Assembly (NCBI GenBank): GCA_020628635.1
Contig: JAHDEU010000134.1
Location: forward strand, 1 to 6,394
DNA from: Hellea sp.
GTDB taxonomy: Bacteria > Pseudomonadota > Alphaproteobacteria > Caulobacterales > Maricaulaceae
Reading direction: 5' to 3'
Length of the DNA stretch: 6,394 bases
Shown: one piece after another, positions 6,170 through 6,394 of the stretch
Numbering within the stretch: the stretch's first letter is position 1
How the letters are laid out: each line of letters opens with the position of its first letter
Position numbers and translations under genes: made by a program
The notes under the pieces: model-generated
The model's database searches: none
What the model saw: the letters and a program-made list of their open reading frames with translations, nothing else
What the model was told of the DNA's origin: nothing

Positions 6170-6307
6170 TCTCCCTTCTCCCCGAGGGAGAAGGTGCCCG
6201 CAGGGCGGATGAGGGGGATATGGCGGAACAAACGGGACTCAGCGATTGACGCCGTATTCCCCTCACCCGACCCTTCGGGCCACCCTCTCCCTCGGGGAGA
6301 GGGAAGA
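6170..6307. repeat. REPIN-like inverted pair of palindromic repeats, type 2
   Basis: The left arm (6170-6225) and right arm (6251-6307) are imperfect reverse complements around a 25-base spacer. Each has an outer hairpin of nine pairs and a three-base loop: CCTTCTCCC/GGGAGAAGG at 6174-6194 and CCCTCTCCC/GGGAGAGGG at 6283-6303. Next inward is a small CCC...GGG dyad (CCCGCAGGG on the left, CCCTTCGGG on the right), then GATGAGGGG or GGTGAGGGG, then ATA(T/C)GGCG at the inner end. The sequence differs from the type 1 element, but the plan is the same. It resembles REP-type repeats (a GGGAGAAGGTGCCC core) that I recall from several proteobacteria. Confidence 0.8.
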
Positions 6308-6394
6308 TAATGTATGGGGTCTGTCTATCTGGCAGCCCTACCTAATTCTCCCTGCGACCCATTTGCCGGGAACCCTTTACCGCGCGGACAATTT

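Larger units (their letters stand above)
5933..6394. other. Gene-free stretch made mostly of palindromic repeats
   Basis: No credible coding region is present. From 5938 to 5975 there are short imperfect direct repeats, each starting AACTC (5938, 5952, 5976), that look like decayed or partial copies of the end of the first element. Two REPIN-like elements follow at 5976-6119 and 6170-6307, separated by 50 unremarkable bases (6120-6169). The last 87 bases (6308-6394) are lower in GC and show no recognisable feature; they may be the start of another intergenic or upstream region. Confidence 0.7.

Noticed and set aside
6019..6266. Short open frames within the palindromic repeats
   Set aside because: They translate the inverted repeats themselves, appear on both strands and have no ribosome binding sites or domains.
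5976..6307. CRISPR array
   Set aside because: The repeats are inverted pairs of two different families, with no regularly spaced identical direct repeats and no unique spacers.

Overview
The window is high-GC DNA with compact, mostly short-intergenic gene layout, from an alphaproteobacterium, most likely a sphingomonad (Sphingomonadaceae/Erythrobacteraceae-like). That assignment is an inference from gene content, codon style and the two families of palindromic intergenic repeats; no rRNA or other marker is present to settle it. Six protein genes can be supported, one of them cut by the window edge.

Left part (1-1197, minus strand): the N-terminal 399 residues of threonyl-tRNA synthetase, running off the left edge. 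It is divergent from a plus-strand lipoprotein gene (1385-2911) whose product is a six-fold repeat, strongly acidic DUF5666-type surface or periplasmic protein. The 187-base divergent region holds a 7+7 inverted repeat that could be an operator. A strong hairpin (2921-2948) separates the lipoprotein gene from a glyoxalase I gene (2967-3407, plus).

Middle part (3420-4496, minus): a membrane protein with one N-terminal membrane helix, a predicted periplasmic coiled coil, three more membrane helices and a cytosolic double zinc ribbon. It converges on the glyoxalase gene with only 12 bases between the stops.

Right part (4720-5932, plus): two tandem, clearly paralogous small alpha/beta-hydrolase-like proteins (216 and 176 residues) in one probable operon. 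After them comes a gene-free stretch (5933-6394) with two successive large inverted-repeat elements of different sequence but the same design. Each is a pair of about 57-65-base arms in opposite orientation, each arm carrying its own short hairpin, around a 22-25-base spacer. This is the architecture of REP doublets (REPINs).

The genes do not form one obvious pathway: translation, methylglyoxal detoxification, envelope proteins and an uncharacterised hydrolase pair sit side by side. The points most worth a second look are the tandem hydrolase paralogues, the back-to-back REPIN-like elements with compensatory base changes in one hairpin, and the coiled-coil/zinc-ribbon membrane protein. I see no mobile gene, CRISPR array, tRNA or rRNA in the window.
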